NCBI GenBank assembly: GCA_025642065.1
Contig: JAODUP010000189.1
Coordinates: forward strand, 1 to 64,000
Length of the DNA stretch: 64,000 bases
Direction of reading: 5' to 3'
Source: Paralvinella palmiformis
Lineage: Eukaryota > Annelida > Polychaeta > Terebellida > Alvinellidae
Positions 1 to 9,122 of this stretch are shown piece by piece (within the stretch, counting starts at the first letter, position 1; every line of letters starts with the position of its first letter). Both the position numbers and the translations under genes were made by a program. The notes below the pieces were generated by a model. The model was not told the DNA's origin. It did not search any database and worked only from the letters and a program-made list of their open reading frames with translations.

Positions 1-819
1 GTCAGTGTATTTGTCACAGGATAGGTACTGAGATTTAGAATTCGTCACAAATTGCTGTCGTGTTTGCTGTTATGGGGTATTCCTGCCTGACCGGGTGAGG
101 TTAGAAATCGCGCACAATTGTTGTGTTCATGCCACAAGTTGTTCTCCCTCCACGCTGTTAGACTTGTCACATGCTATTCATACTATTATGTATTTTATCA
201 TGATCCAGTGATTTGTATTATTCCACGTCTGATTTATCATCGATGGGTTGTTTCTCGGATATGGACATTGCTCTAAGTATATTTGTATATGTGCTATTTT
301 TGTGAACATTTCGAACTGAAATGACATTCTGTGACATCGGTGTTGATCATTTTATGATCTTTAGTTTCGCCACACGAATGTTTATTGCGCTATATATTTC
401 TATGTACCGTGCTTCGTTTTATTTTCCATATGATGATTATTTAGTTGCAAGTCAATGTGACATGTTTCTGGAGTAACCAAAGTGGGATAGATCGAAACTA
501 TTTTGGGCGCTGTACTACTGAACTACGGTACTGCAAATATATTTTAGAGTTAAAGTGATAAATTATTTGGAGAAGTCATTTACACTGAACAACTTTAAAG
601 CTTATATCAGCATTTTGTATACACGGGTCACTTATGTTGCTGTGAGTTGGTCTGTTTACAGTAACAGTTATAACATACATTGTTATATTTGACTAGTCAG
701 CTTCACGTTTTAGATCGATTATTCATGGTTTGAGTTGTAACAGGCAAATCGCTCTGTCAAATGAAAACATGTTGTATAATTATTCATTATGTTATATGGG
801 AATTATTGAATACATTTCG
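1..819. other. No recognisable gene
   Basis: No open frame, repeat or motif that I recognise. The stretch is AT-rich and stop-dense in all frames. It may be intron or intergenic sequence beyond the end of the truncated minus-strand YWTD copy. Confidence 0.5.
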
Positions 820-1640
820 TTTAAAATGGCTCAACAAAAGGAAACCTAAGTTGCATTTGGGATTCTTGGAGGGCACAATAGGGAAAATGTTACTTTGGAC
901 GGAAGGTGTCATTGTGTAATATTCCACTGATACTGAGGCTACTCGTGCATTTACGAAGTTGGAAAAAATGGTTGTTCAATGGTGATACATTAGATATTCA
1001 CTCAGTTACTAATGATGAGTGGGCTGGAATTGTTCAGGTAGATTGTTCAAATGTGAAGGGGCTGAAGATGATACGATTTCTAAAACATAAGTTGATTCAT
1101 TTTCCATTTGACATCTGCCAAAAGGTCTAGTCTATTTGAACATCCAAACGGGGCCCGGTCCCCACCTGTTCCTTTGCCCAACCGTGTTTGTACTGCCATG
1201 AGATCGGATATATGATAGCCGATTGTTGGAATTTAAAGAAAGTAAAAACAAGAATATTCCAACGCACGTATAGCCCACCTCAATATAGTAATATAGCTTT
1301 CAACTCATGAGGACTAACTCAAAGGAGATTGGACTGGTAGGCAATGTAAAGGCCCTGTATAATTTAGTAGTAGATGTTGCAAATGAGTGTACTATTGTTG
1401 TTGAATTAATCCCCACTAGTTGTTTCTTGGATACTGCGTCATTGGTGTCTATATTGTTAGCGAGAGATTGTACCATAACAATCTAAGCCAGTTGCCTCTA
1501 GATCATCTTCATGGTATGATATTGTATGATCCAGGTAATTATGAGTAGTTACCTTATAAAGGTATTGATTGTCACAATAATGTTCCCTCGGGACACTTTT
1601 ATAGAAATATTATGCATCTAGGTGATCAGTTAGGGTTATG
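820..1640 (+). pseudogene. Ty3/gypsy-type LTR retroelement relic (gag zinc knuckle and protease)
   Basis: Three motifs follow each other in gag-pol order but in three different frames. At 1185-1226 a CCHC zinc knuckle reads C-L-Y-C then G-Y-M-I-A-D-C, with the usual histidine replaced by tyrosine. At about 1424-1440 a retroviral-type aspartic protease active site reads F-L-D-T-A-S, where DTG would be expected. At 1549-1563 the downstream protease motif L-P-Y-K-G follows. The spacing suits a gypsy gag-protease segment. Different frames and a changed active site mean it is dead. No reverse transcriptase, integrase or LTR was found nearby, so the call rests on motif order alone. It lies just beyond the 3' end of the truncated minus-strand YWTD gene. 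Confidence 0.6.
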
Positions 1641-1690
1641 CTTTGCTGTCTCTATAAACCAAAGAAAAAACATCGAATAAACATGTTGAT

Positions 1691-1917
1691 TCAAGGGACA
1701 AACTCAACAAGGTTACGGACAAAACTATCAGAATGAAGATACACACTCTTGATATCACTTTCATCATAATTCATCGTGTATATTTTATCATCTCTCGGAT
1801 CCAGATCAAGTGCGATAGGTTCGTAATTTCTCAATGGCCAGATCTGTCTTCCGAAGTCTTTTTCAATGTTCAGATCTACTTCTACTAATCCTTCAAATTC
1901 ACCAATCAGTAAAATCT
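1691..1917 (-). CDS. Last exon E6' of the minus-strand YWTD copy
   Basis: Acceptor TTCAG precedes the exon. It encodes the start of the second propeller, with I-L-L-I-G-E-F near the start and the conserved D-L-D-P-R-D-D-K-I-Y. It is only about 65 percent identical at protein level to the plus-strand E6 (47610-47798), much less than exons 2-4. After the homologous end it reads about 15 unrelated codons to a TGA. Confidence 0.65.
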
Positions 1918-2061
1918 CTGAAGGAATAATACCAATGATGAGTTTCAGTGCTGTTTTCTATTCTGTTTTTGTATTCCTCTAGCGGAAGTCAATGCGATCA
2001 TTAAACTGCAGTATGCTTTGATTTATAAATAAAATACTCAAGACAAAATCATGTACAAAAC

Positions 2062-2217
2062 CTTTTCCGTCCTTTGTCTTAGTAGCCTTAAGATCAAATA
2101 TGTCCCAGTAGATTCTAGCAAAGATAAACTCAGCACCTACGCCAGTTTCGGACGTGTTTAACTTCAATATTTTAGTAAAAACGCTATTAGACGAGTCAAT
2201 CCAGTAGATGTGATCTC
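2062..2217 (-). CDS. Exon E5' of the minus-strand YWTD copy
   Basis: This 156-nt exon has the same length and phase as plus-strand E5 (47309-47464). It begins G-D-H-I-Y-W, a YWTD-type blade, and ends at GGAAAAG before a GT donor. Nucleotide identity to E5 is roughly 80 percent, a sharp drop from the neighbouring E4'. Confidence 0.75.
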
Positions 2218-2306
2218 CTAGTATCAATAATGCATGATGAGATTTAGTTATTATCTGGTAAATTAAAAGAAACGATTATAATTCAAACTTACAGTAAAAC
2301 GCTCAC

Positions 2307-2557
2307 CGTGATAAGCCATTGATGGTGATGGGGTGATGTCTCCTTCGTATGTCATTTGTCGGTTTTTCCCATCTAAATCACTGGACATAATACGATTTAA
2401 ACCACCATCCGCCCAGTACATCTTTCCTTTGGTAGTATCCAATGTTAAGACCAAGGGAGTTCTAAGTGGCATATGGACTAATTCTTTTCTCTCTGATCCG
2501 TCCAAATTAGCTCGCTCTATGCGAGGATAACTTCCTGTTTCTGTCCAATACATTTTT
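2307..2557 (-). CDS. Exon E4' of the minus-strand YWTD copy
   Basis: 251 nt encoding two blades (MYWTE, MYWAD). By eye it differs from plus-strand E4 (46984-47231) by only two substitutions and one added codon (S-P-S against S-S near the end). The intron on its upstream side (2558-2655) looks identical to 46886-46983. Confidence 0.85.
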
Positions 2558-2655
2558 CTGGGACATGGTGAAAAAATAAAGTTTATAGATAGTGTCCCTT
2601 TACATTTGTAATCGATAATAATACGCTAATTTAATAGATCATTGTATAAACAAAC

Positions 2656-2845
2656 CCGTTTCCTTTATCCAAAGAAATAGACCCCGGTTGATCTAGAAAC
2701 TCTTGTATTAATATTTCTGTATCAGTAATTTTGAAATCTGATCGTTCTATGGTGTGACTGGTAGTATCTGTCCAATAGATGAAACGGGACTCTACATCTA
2801 GGGTAATGCTACTGCAGTGGACCGAGTCTGTGACGATTTCCCCCT
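2656..2845 (-). CDS. Exon E3' of the minus-strand YWTD copy
   Basis: 190 nt, same length and phases as plus-strand E3 (46696-46885). It encodes a blade with F-I-Y-W-T-D and ends D-K-G-N-G. The 3' half is nearly identical to E3 and the 5' end (first ten codons) is diverged. Confidence 0.82.
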
Positions 2846-3133
2846 CTGTAAATTATTCATAAGTTTATTTTATGTTTAAATATGAATATTTATCGGGGTG
2901 TAGATATCTAGTTTCATCTTCATAATATGCGTTTAGCATTAAAAGGTTGAAGATGAAGATGTTGCAATTATTTTATTCAATATTAAGTAATCTGTCGTCA
3001 TTAATTTATCTGTTCTCATTTTGTCGGTGCTTTGATTTATCCAACCAGACACGATGACAGGTAAATAAACAGATTATTATATTTTAATATTTAATTTAGA
3101 TCTGGTGACGATTGTATTTCTTGTTGTACGTAC

Positions 3134-3325
3134 CTGAGCCATCAAGTCTCGCCCTCGCTATGATGTCTTTATTTGTATCTGCCCAATAGAGATACTCTTC
3201 TACTGGATCATAATCGACGCTAGACACTTCGGTTGTGTTTATTAAAGGTATAAACGTAGCGTGGCCGTCAAAATCCGACAGGTTAGCATAATGTATTTCA
3301 GTCAATGTTGAAATAAGCATCAAAT
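3134..3325 (-). CDS. Exon E2' of the minus-strand YWTD copy
   Basis: 192 nt, same length and phase as plus-strand E2. It encodes the start of the propeller (L-M-L-I-S-T-L-T-E-I) and a blade with Y-L-Y-W-A-D. Acceptor CCTAACAG and donor GTACGT are both conserved with the plus copy. Similarity continues some 180 bp upstream of the exon. Confidence 0.85.
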
Positions 3326-3879
3326 CTGTTAGGAAAAATAACTAATTATGAGTTATTCATATGTTCTATTGTCTCATTGGAGTATGTTGAGATTGGTTGA
3401 CTTTCGGCCATATAAAGAAACAAATACCTTGTCTGTTCCGGATTCATTGTCCCAAAACGTGGAAAACACGCAGCAAGTATAACATAAATGGGCAACAAAT
3501 AAACTTCATAATGATGGTTCTGTAAACTGATTTTCCATAGAGGAGTAAGTTATATATAACATTTAACTGAACTGTTACAAACGTCGCCATGTTATAAATC
3601 CACGAACACTAGCTGTTATTATTTCACCATACATCTAGCGGGTGTTGTAACAGCCACCGGTTCTTCAGAATTGAGATTGTAAAACGCTGCTTATTGGTCG
3701 GTCTACCTCTGCTAATCAAGAAGCGCATGCTAAATCATTCCTTTATTTTCTAATTAATAACTCACGTTTATATAAAAGAATATGCATGCTATCTTGAAGA
3801 AGAAAAAAATGTCATTGATCGTGTTACTTCAATCTGTGTAGCTAATCATTATGTTTTCAGTGTCATTCTATATATCCAA

Positions 3880-3985
3880 ATTGCGCGCGCGTGTGTGTGG
3901 CAGTATAGAACATATTATAATTATTGTATGTGTGTGTGTTTGTGCGTGTGTGTGTGTGCGCGTGTGTGTGCGCGCACGTGTGTGG
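3880..3985 (+). repeat. GT/GC-rich microsatellite
   Basis: Impure (TG)n and (CG) runs inside the first intron of the minus-strand YWTD copy. Confidence 0.9.
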
Positions 3986-4239
3986 CCGTATAAAACATAT
4001 TATAATTATTGTTTAATTATAAATCTCACAACAGCTTTTAGCTGACTGATTATTTATAATTAATATTACTCCATTATAATCTTTGGTCGCTAGTTTGTTT
4101 AAGCTTTTCTGTATCACAATTTAGTGCTATCTAATAAATGGATTGACCTCCAACCAGCAACACACAAACGCCGACACCAACTAGACCCAGCTTGTTCCAC
4201 ATACTGACCCGTGTAGCCCTAGCTATATTTCAAATTTGT

Positions 4240-4345
4240 TATCGTTCTTCGGGGGCAAAAAGACTGGGTGGAGGGGGGACGGGCCAATAGACCGATGGGC
4301 AAATGAAAGGGGGGCAAAATACCGGGGGCAAAAGACCGGATCCCA
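4240..4345 (+). repeat. Degenerate GGGGCAAAAGACC-type short tandem motif
   Basis: Several imperfect copies of a motif like GGGGCAAAAGACCGG. A second cluster of the same kind lies at 7905-7985, suggesting a dispersed low-complexity repeat. Confidence 0.5.
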
Positions 4346-4619
4346 CTAGATACTCACTTCGAATTTGAAGGGACGTGTAATTACTTCGCATTATCCATAG
4401 TACGATATATCCAATTTATGTGATTTTTAACGGACTATTCTGATTCCCTCACTTTGTCTGAGAGATTGACTGTTTTTTATCCAAGTTGACAGAGTACTAA
4501 CTGGCACGCCATACTATTTTGCTATCTCTGCCTTCGATTTAATTTTCATGTCCACTTCGTCCAGTGCTTGTAGCTTGATATCAACAGAGACAATTGAATG
4601 TTTACGATTAGAAATGATG

Positions 4620-4990
4620 AGTTATGATATCAATGGCTTTGGCTTTGTTTCTCGGGGAGAATCCACAGGCTGTCGCTTATTCGGCAGAGCCTCTAAGTTG
4701 GAGTCGTTGATTAATATCCACCCCCACCACTCATACGGGAGCAGTACGGAAAGATGGAGCCGAAATAACCTGAGAGTGGTCACTGCCAAAGTGTTTTACG
4801 TCCTCAGGGGGTTTTTAACGTCCCCCTTTATTTGTAATAATTCAGTGGAGCCGGCAGCGCCATTTAACGTGGTCAGCCACCCACGATGTTGTGAGCCGTG
4901 AAATTAATCTCTGGAAATGTTTCGACCTCTTACGGGGTTCGAGCCTGTGACCGTTGACATCAAGTGTCGGGTGCTTAATCGCTATGTTTG
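4620..4990 (-). mobile_element. tRNA-derived SINE, family B, copy 1
   Basis: About 370 bp, matching 43235-43605 along its length. At the 3' end on the plus strand, the minus strand carries a tRNA-like head with a B box resembling GGTTCGAACCCC (here slightly mutated). Both copies have the same absolute orientation, so they are separate insertions rather than shared parts of the inverted gene duplication. Confidence 0.65.
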
Positions 4991-5106
4991 AAATTGTTGA
5001 TATATAGCTTTAAGAAATCCGTCGCTATGGCGCCATCAGAGTCTTCCTTAGCACAAACGGCATTTTTATAATAGCAGTTATGTTTTAATAGTTGTTTTAA
5101 ATAGGC

Positions 5107-5236
5107 CAGCTTGTTCCACATACTAACCCGTGTAGACATTGGCAATTGAAGTGTATTGTTTGTAACAGTTTGCTCTGAAGAACGAAAAAAAAATATAACT
5201 AGTGCAACACGGGTCAGTAAGTGGAATAAGCTGGGT
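5107..5236 (+). mobile_element. Foldback MITE with terminal inverted repeats
   Basis: The left end CAGCTTGTTCCACATACT is mirrored at the right end by AGTAAGTGGAATAAGCTG. The roughly 130 bp between them has no coding capacity. A half copy lies at 4187-4250, and related internal sequence at 23655-23725 and 43915-44015. This is a small non-autonomous DNA transposon family. Confidence 0.6.
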
Positions 5237-5275
5237 CTAGCCGCTTAGTTACTCTGTCCCAGTTTACATACATAG

Positions 5276-5296
5276 ACACACACACACACACACACA
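5276..5296 (+). repeat. (CA)n microsatellite
   Basis: About ten CA dinucleotides in a row. Confidence 0.9.
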
Positions 5297-5439
5297 GAAA
5301 GAGAACTTTAATTAAGGATTAATTAAATTCAACACTTTCAAGTCCAAGACAACATTAAACAAAACTGTCATTTTCACTAAACCAGAACTGGAGTGATGTA
5401 TCTATATGCATGAAACTGGTTCTAAGGTAATATCTGATA

Positions 5440-7555
5440 AACAGTGTAGCTATAGAGAGAAATTTAAGCCAAATAGTTGGTAGAATAAGGATTGTTTGGT
5501 TACTAGGGATAGGCAGCCCGATTTGGTTCAGAATATGGAAAGACTGTGGATGACCTCGGCAGGGTCATGTCTATCTATGTTAAAAGTCGGCGAAAAATGT
5601 CTGAGTGGCAACCTAAACCAACTTTCAAGTCAGTTGAATACTCGGTACAGGGGTCGTTATCTTAAAATGTTTTGGAATTTGATTCGCAGTACCAAAACAG
5701 TGAGATCTTCGCATGACGACATCGACATGTCAAAACTAAAGGATTATTTTAGCACTAAATTTCGGAGTCTGCCTGTAACGGTGATAATCTCCAAAACACC
5801 ACGTATAATGAATGATAAGGTCATGTCTGATACAATGGTTACAATCTACATCAAGAAATTAAACTCTGGATGATGGTATCATGGCCGAACATCTTAAATA
5901 TGCGCTTATTAGACATGTTAGTGTCATGTTTTCTCTGTGTCTTAAGTACAGTAGTGTACCTAATGCATTCTCTCAAGGCTTACTTGTACCTTTACTTAAG
6001 AAACCTACTTTGGACCCTACTTTACCACAACATTACTGTATCATTTACTTTATCGAAGCTTCTTGAATTGTATATGCGCAATGTGTCTGGTTATCATGAA
6101 TTTAGTGACCTACAATTTGGGTTTGTTGCCGGTAGAGGCACCAATATGGCCACGTCATTGGCTAATGATGTAATTAAATGTTGTACTAAACGTGGTTCAC
6201 CAGTTAACACTTTTTCATTTCGATGCAGTCCCGCGTGCTATTTTATTACAAAAAGCAATAAATGTTATACCCAATATTTGTTTTTGTTTGATAATGGTGA
6301 AGTGGTATCGTTCTATTTCTGTGCAGGTTAAATGGGGTTCTATATTGAGCGATATAATTAAAATTTGCAAAGGAACACGTCAGTGAGGGCTATCCTCACC
6401 GTTCCTGTTTAATATTTTTATCAAGATTTGGTCAATGAATTATCCCAATGTACAGGTGTTATTAATATTAATAATGTATCTTTTAATACATTTTGCTATG
6501 CTAACGTTTTAATGTTAGCCAGTTTGACCTTCTCTGGCTTGTAACATATAATTGATGTTGCAAACAAATATATTACAGAAAATAGTTTACGATTTAATCC
6601 ATCTAAAACTGAATGCACCATGCTTAACGGTGTAAAACTTAAAGAACGTGATAGTGTGAACTATTTAGGTGGCACTTTATCACATGCTAAGCCAAATGTA
6701 CACTTAAATAACAGAATTAATGCATCTAGGAGGGCGTATTATGCCCTGCAAGGCGTTGGTTTTAATAACAACATTTCTGCTACTGATGCTTTGTCTTATG
6801 TTCGGAGGGAAGCAGTTAGACCTGTTTTAACTTATTGTTGTAATTCTATGTATGTAAGTAAAAAGTCTCTAAAGACCGTGGAAAATTTGCAGAAAAAATT
6901 ACTTAAAGCCAACGTAAGTCTGCACAAATACTGCAAAACATACACCTGTTTTAAAAGCACTGAAAGTAAATAAGATAGAAACGACTGTCGAAATAAGTTG
7001 GCTGGATTTGATTCGTACCATATTTTCTAACACTTCACGAGCAAGGTCATTTTATACTCATCTATTAAATATGCATGTCTTCGGCAAGCTAGTTGGTCAC
7101 CCTGATCTTATTGCCAGAGTAAAAACTATTTGCTTTAAGCACGAAATAGCTTTTTTTAAATTTGTTATTGATAAACGTTATGCCGACAAAACAAGAATGG
7201 ATTTGAAGAAGTGCTATGCTGTAGAAGATGGGCTAGCAGATAGTGTAAGACAGCTATTGATGAGTCACGATCCTTATGATCGTTATTTGTTAAATATGTT
7301 GTTGATGCCATTTTAATGTTGACATTTGATATTGTATTTTGAAATATTCTTACCTAATATATTTGTGATATTTGTTATTTTTCCATTTAATACATAGCAT
7401 ATTTTTACTGCTAACCAACCAGTTAATTTTGTATGCAGGTTGCTGATTACTTTATATTGATATTATATTGCTGTGTGTTATGTATTCCCTGTATGTGTAT
7501 TTTAGATACTCTTCTTTTGAAGGCTCAATCAAAATAAAATTAAAATAAAATAATG
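5440..7555 (+). pseudogene. 5'-truncated non-LTR retrotransposon, reverse transcriptase relic
   Basis: Successive frames read as one degraded ORF2. 5496-5870 is the linker before the RT. 5872-6065 contains D-G-I-M-A-E-H-L, an early RT motif. 6060-6220 holds the L-Q-F-G-F-V-A-G-R-G region. Near 6496-6525 the catalytic YADD box reads Y-A-N-V, so activity is lost. 6620-6970 and 7008-7316 carry the C-terminal region with N-Y-L-G-G. No endonuclease domain is present, as expected of 5' truncation. The element ends in an (AAAAT)-rich tail at 7530-7552. It lies in the first intron of the minus-strand YWTD copy. Confidence 0.82.
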
Positions 7556-7559
7556 TTCA

Positions 7560-8230
7560 ATTTAGACAACACTATTCGCAAAAAAACACCAACCGCTTGA
7601 TAAAACCACAGAAGAAGATGAAAAAAACAAACACTTGGACAACATCCCACTGATTTCACGCAATTCTACTCTGTTCCAGTTAGTGTCTTCTTAATTACAA
7701 TTGATATATGTATAATGAAACATTAGTTATATTCCATATATATATAGTGCATTAAAAGTATTTTGTAAAAGACATTTACCAATTTATGTATTATCATTGG
7801 CTTATTTATTTATCTTCATAATTTGTTTATAGACCATAGCTAATTAAAAATATAACACAACAAAATAAGTTTATTGTAGATAGATCAAACTTTTAAAATC
7901 TATGTGGCAATGACCGAAGGGGAAAAGACCAGGTGGCCAATTATATTGATGGGGCAGAAGACAGGGGGAAAAAGACCTGGACCCTTATCTGGGATGGTCA
8001 TTCAAATGCTGGATTTCCAGGCCAATTACCGCAATGGAGTCCCCCGAAAGACTCAAATACTGCAATGAATATTCATCTTTAGATCAGGTGTTATTAGAAT
8101 GAGCAGATTTGGAAACACATAGTCTCCATGTGTTTTTCTATTTGTATGTGTCTGTTAATATATTAAACATTCTGCTACAATATATATGGGTATGTTAGTG
8201 TCCCCAAAATAACAAAACGTTTTCTTCTTA
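7560..8230. other. Intronic/intergenic, no gene
   Basis: Nothing coding. It contains a short G-rich repeat at 7905-7985 (imperfect GGGGAAAAGACC units) and otherwise AT-rich sequence. Confidence 0.5.
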
Positions 8231-8231
8231 C

Positions 8232-8349
8232 CGTCAGCTTTACATTTCGGAATAACAGTCAAATATAATTGAATTATGATATCTTTAAGAGATACACTAC
8301 ACGTCTTTGACAGTCTATTACGTGATATAAGAGCAAGCAATATAATCAA
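8232..8349 (-). CDS. Candidate first exon E1' of the minus-strand YWTD copy
   Basis: The 3' end resembles plus-strand E1: V-I-P-K-C-K-A-D here against V-V-P-K-C-K-T-E there, followed by the donor GTAAGAA in the same phase 1. The frame is open from 8349 but begins at TTG with no in-frame ATG, so initiation is uncertain. The region 8270-8360 (minus) also matches 41025-41110 (plus), sequence about 550 bp upstream of the plus-strand start. A deletion therefore seems to have fused upstream sequence to the exon remnant. Confidence 0.5.
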
Positions 8350-8359
8350 ATTAATAGAG

Positions 8360-9120
8360 AAGAATGATTATTATTTTAAAGTATCTCGAAGTACAAGGTA
8401 AGGTAGCATTCTATCGCCAGCCATATTTTATATTTTGATATGTGATTTACATAGAAGGCCAACTCCCATGCTAGACTGGGTAACAGCTAGCGATTGTAGC
8501 GCACCAAGCCGCGGGGGTTTAACAAGCTATTTACACTCGGCCGGGATATGCTGGAAAAACAGCTGATCGCAACCAAAAGACAGGTTTTTAATCAACATGG
8601 AACGGAAATTCATTCGTTTGTTGTCATTGCCATATTTTCAACCATCTGCAGACTTAAAATACCAATGCCTATGTAAGCCGTCTGTGCCTATATTTATACA
8701 GGTGAAAACGAATTGAGGCCGGCATGCTCGCAATACTAGCAGCTATTAAAGCATTCTGAAATCGTCTCTGCTAATACAACCCTCCCCCGCCCAAGTGTGG
8801 TGAAATTGTGCAACACAGCCTACAATTCCCACTTTGGTTTACATAGATCAACAATGATCCAGTTGATCCAACATATAATGTTTCATACACACGCTCCATC
8901 AGTTGTTAATTAATCATGCACCACACACGTTTCTAGACACCAAACATCAAGCACAGTCAAGTCTGGTTGATGTACAATCATTTGTGTTTAAGTGTGCATC
9001 TGTTTAAATCATACGATTGCACATTCACATACGCTACCAACCAAATCATAAACGACACATCTCTTTGTGTTGTAGCATTTATTGAAATGTATAATATATA
9101 TTTCTGTAGGTGTAACACAT
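8360..9120. other. No recognisable gene
   Basis: No open frame of note, no repeat structure and no motif recognised. Confidence 0.5.
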
Positions 9121-9122
9121 GA

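Larger units (their letters stand above)
1691..8349 (-). pseudogene. YWTD beta-propeller receptor gene, partial inverted paralogue
   Basis: Minus-strand exons match exons 1-6 of the intact plus-strand gene: E1' 8349-8232, E2' 3325-3134, E3' 2845-2656, E4' 2557-2307, E5' 2217-2062, E6' 1917-1691. All internal junctions are GT-AG with conserved phase (1,1,2,1,1). The product has one propeller with LYWAD, IYWTD, MYWTE, MYWAD and IYWID boxes plus the first blade of the second propeller. E2'-E6' stay open, but E6' has no clear donor where the plus copy has one and runs into a TGA at 1691. No second-propeller, EGF or membrane exons are seen to its left, although the window edge is close. E1' has no in-frame ATG. 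I read it as a truncated, probably non-functional copy; a short secreted protein using another first exon (for example 39001-39046) is possible. Confidence 0.75.

Noticed and set aside
906..1130. A 74-codon free-standing gene
   Set aside because: It lies inside the gypsy relic and has no independent support.
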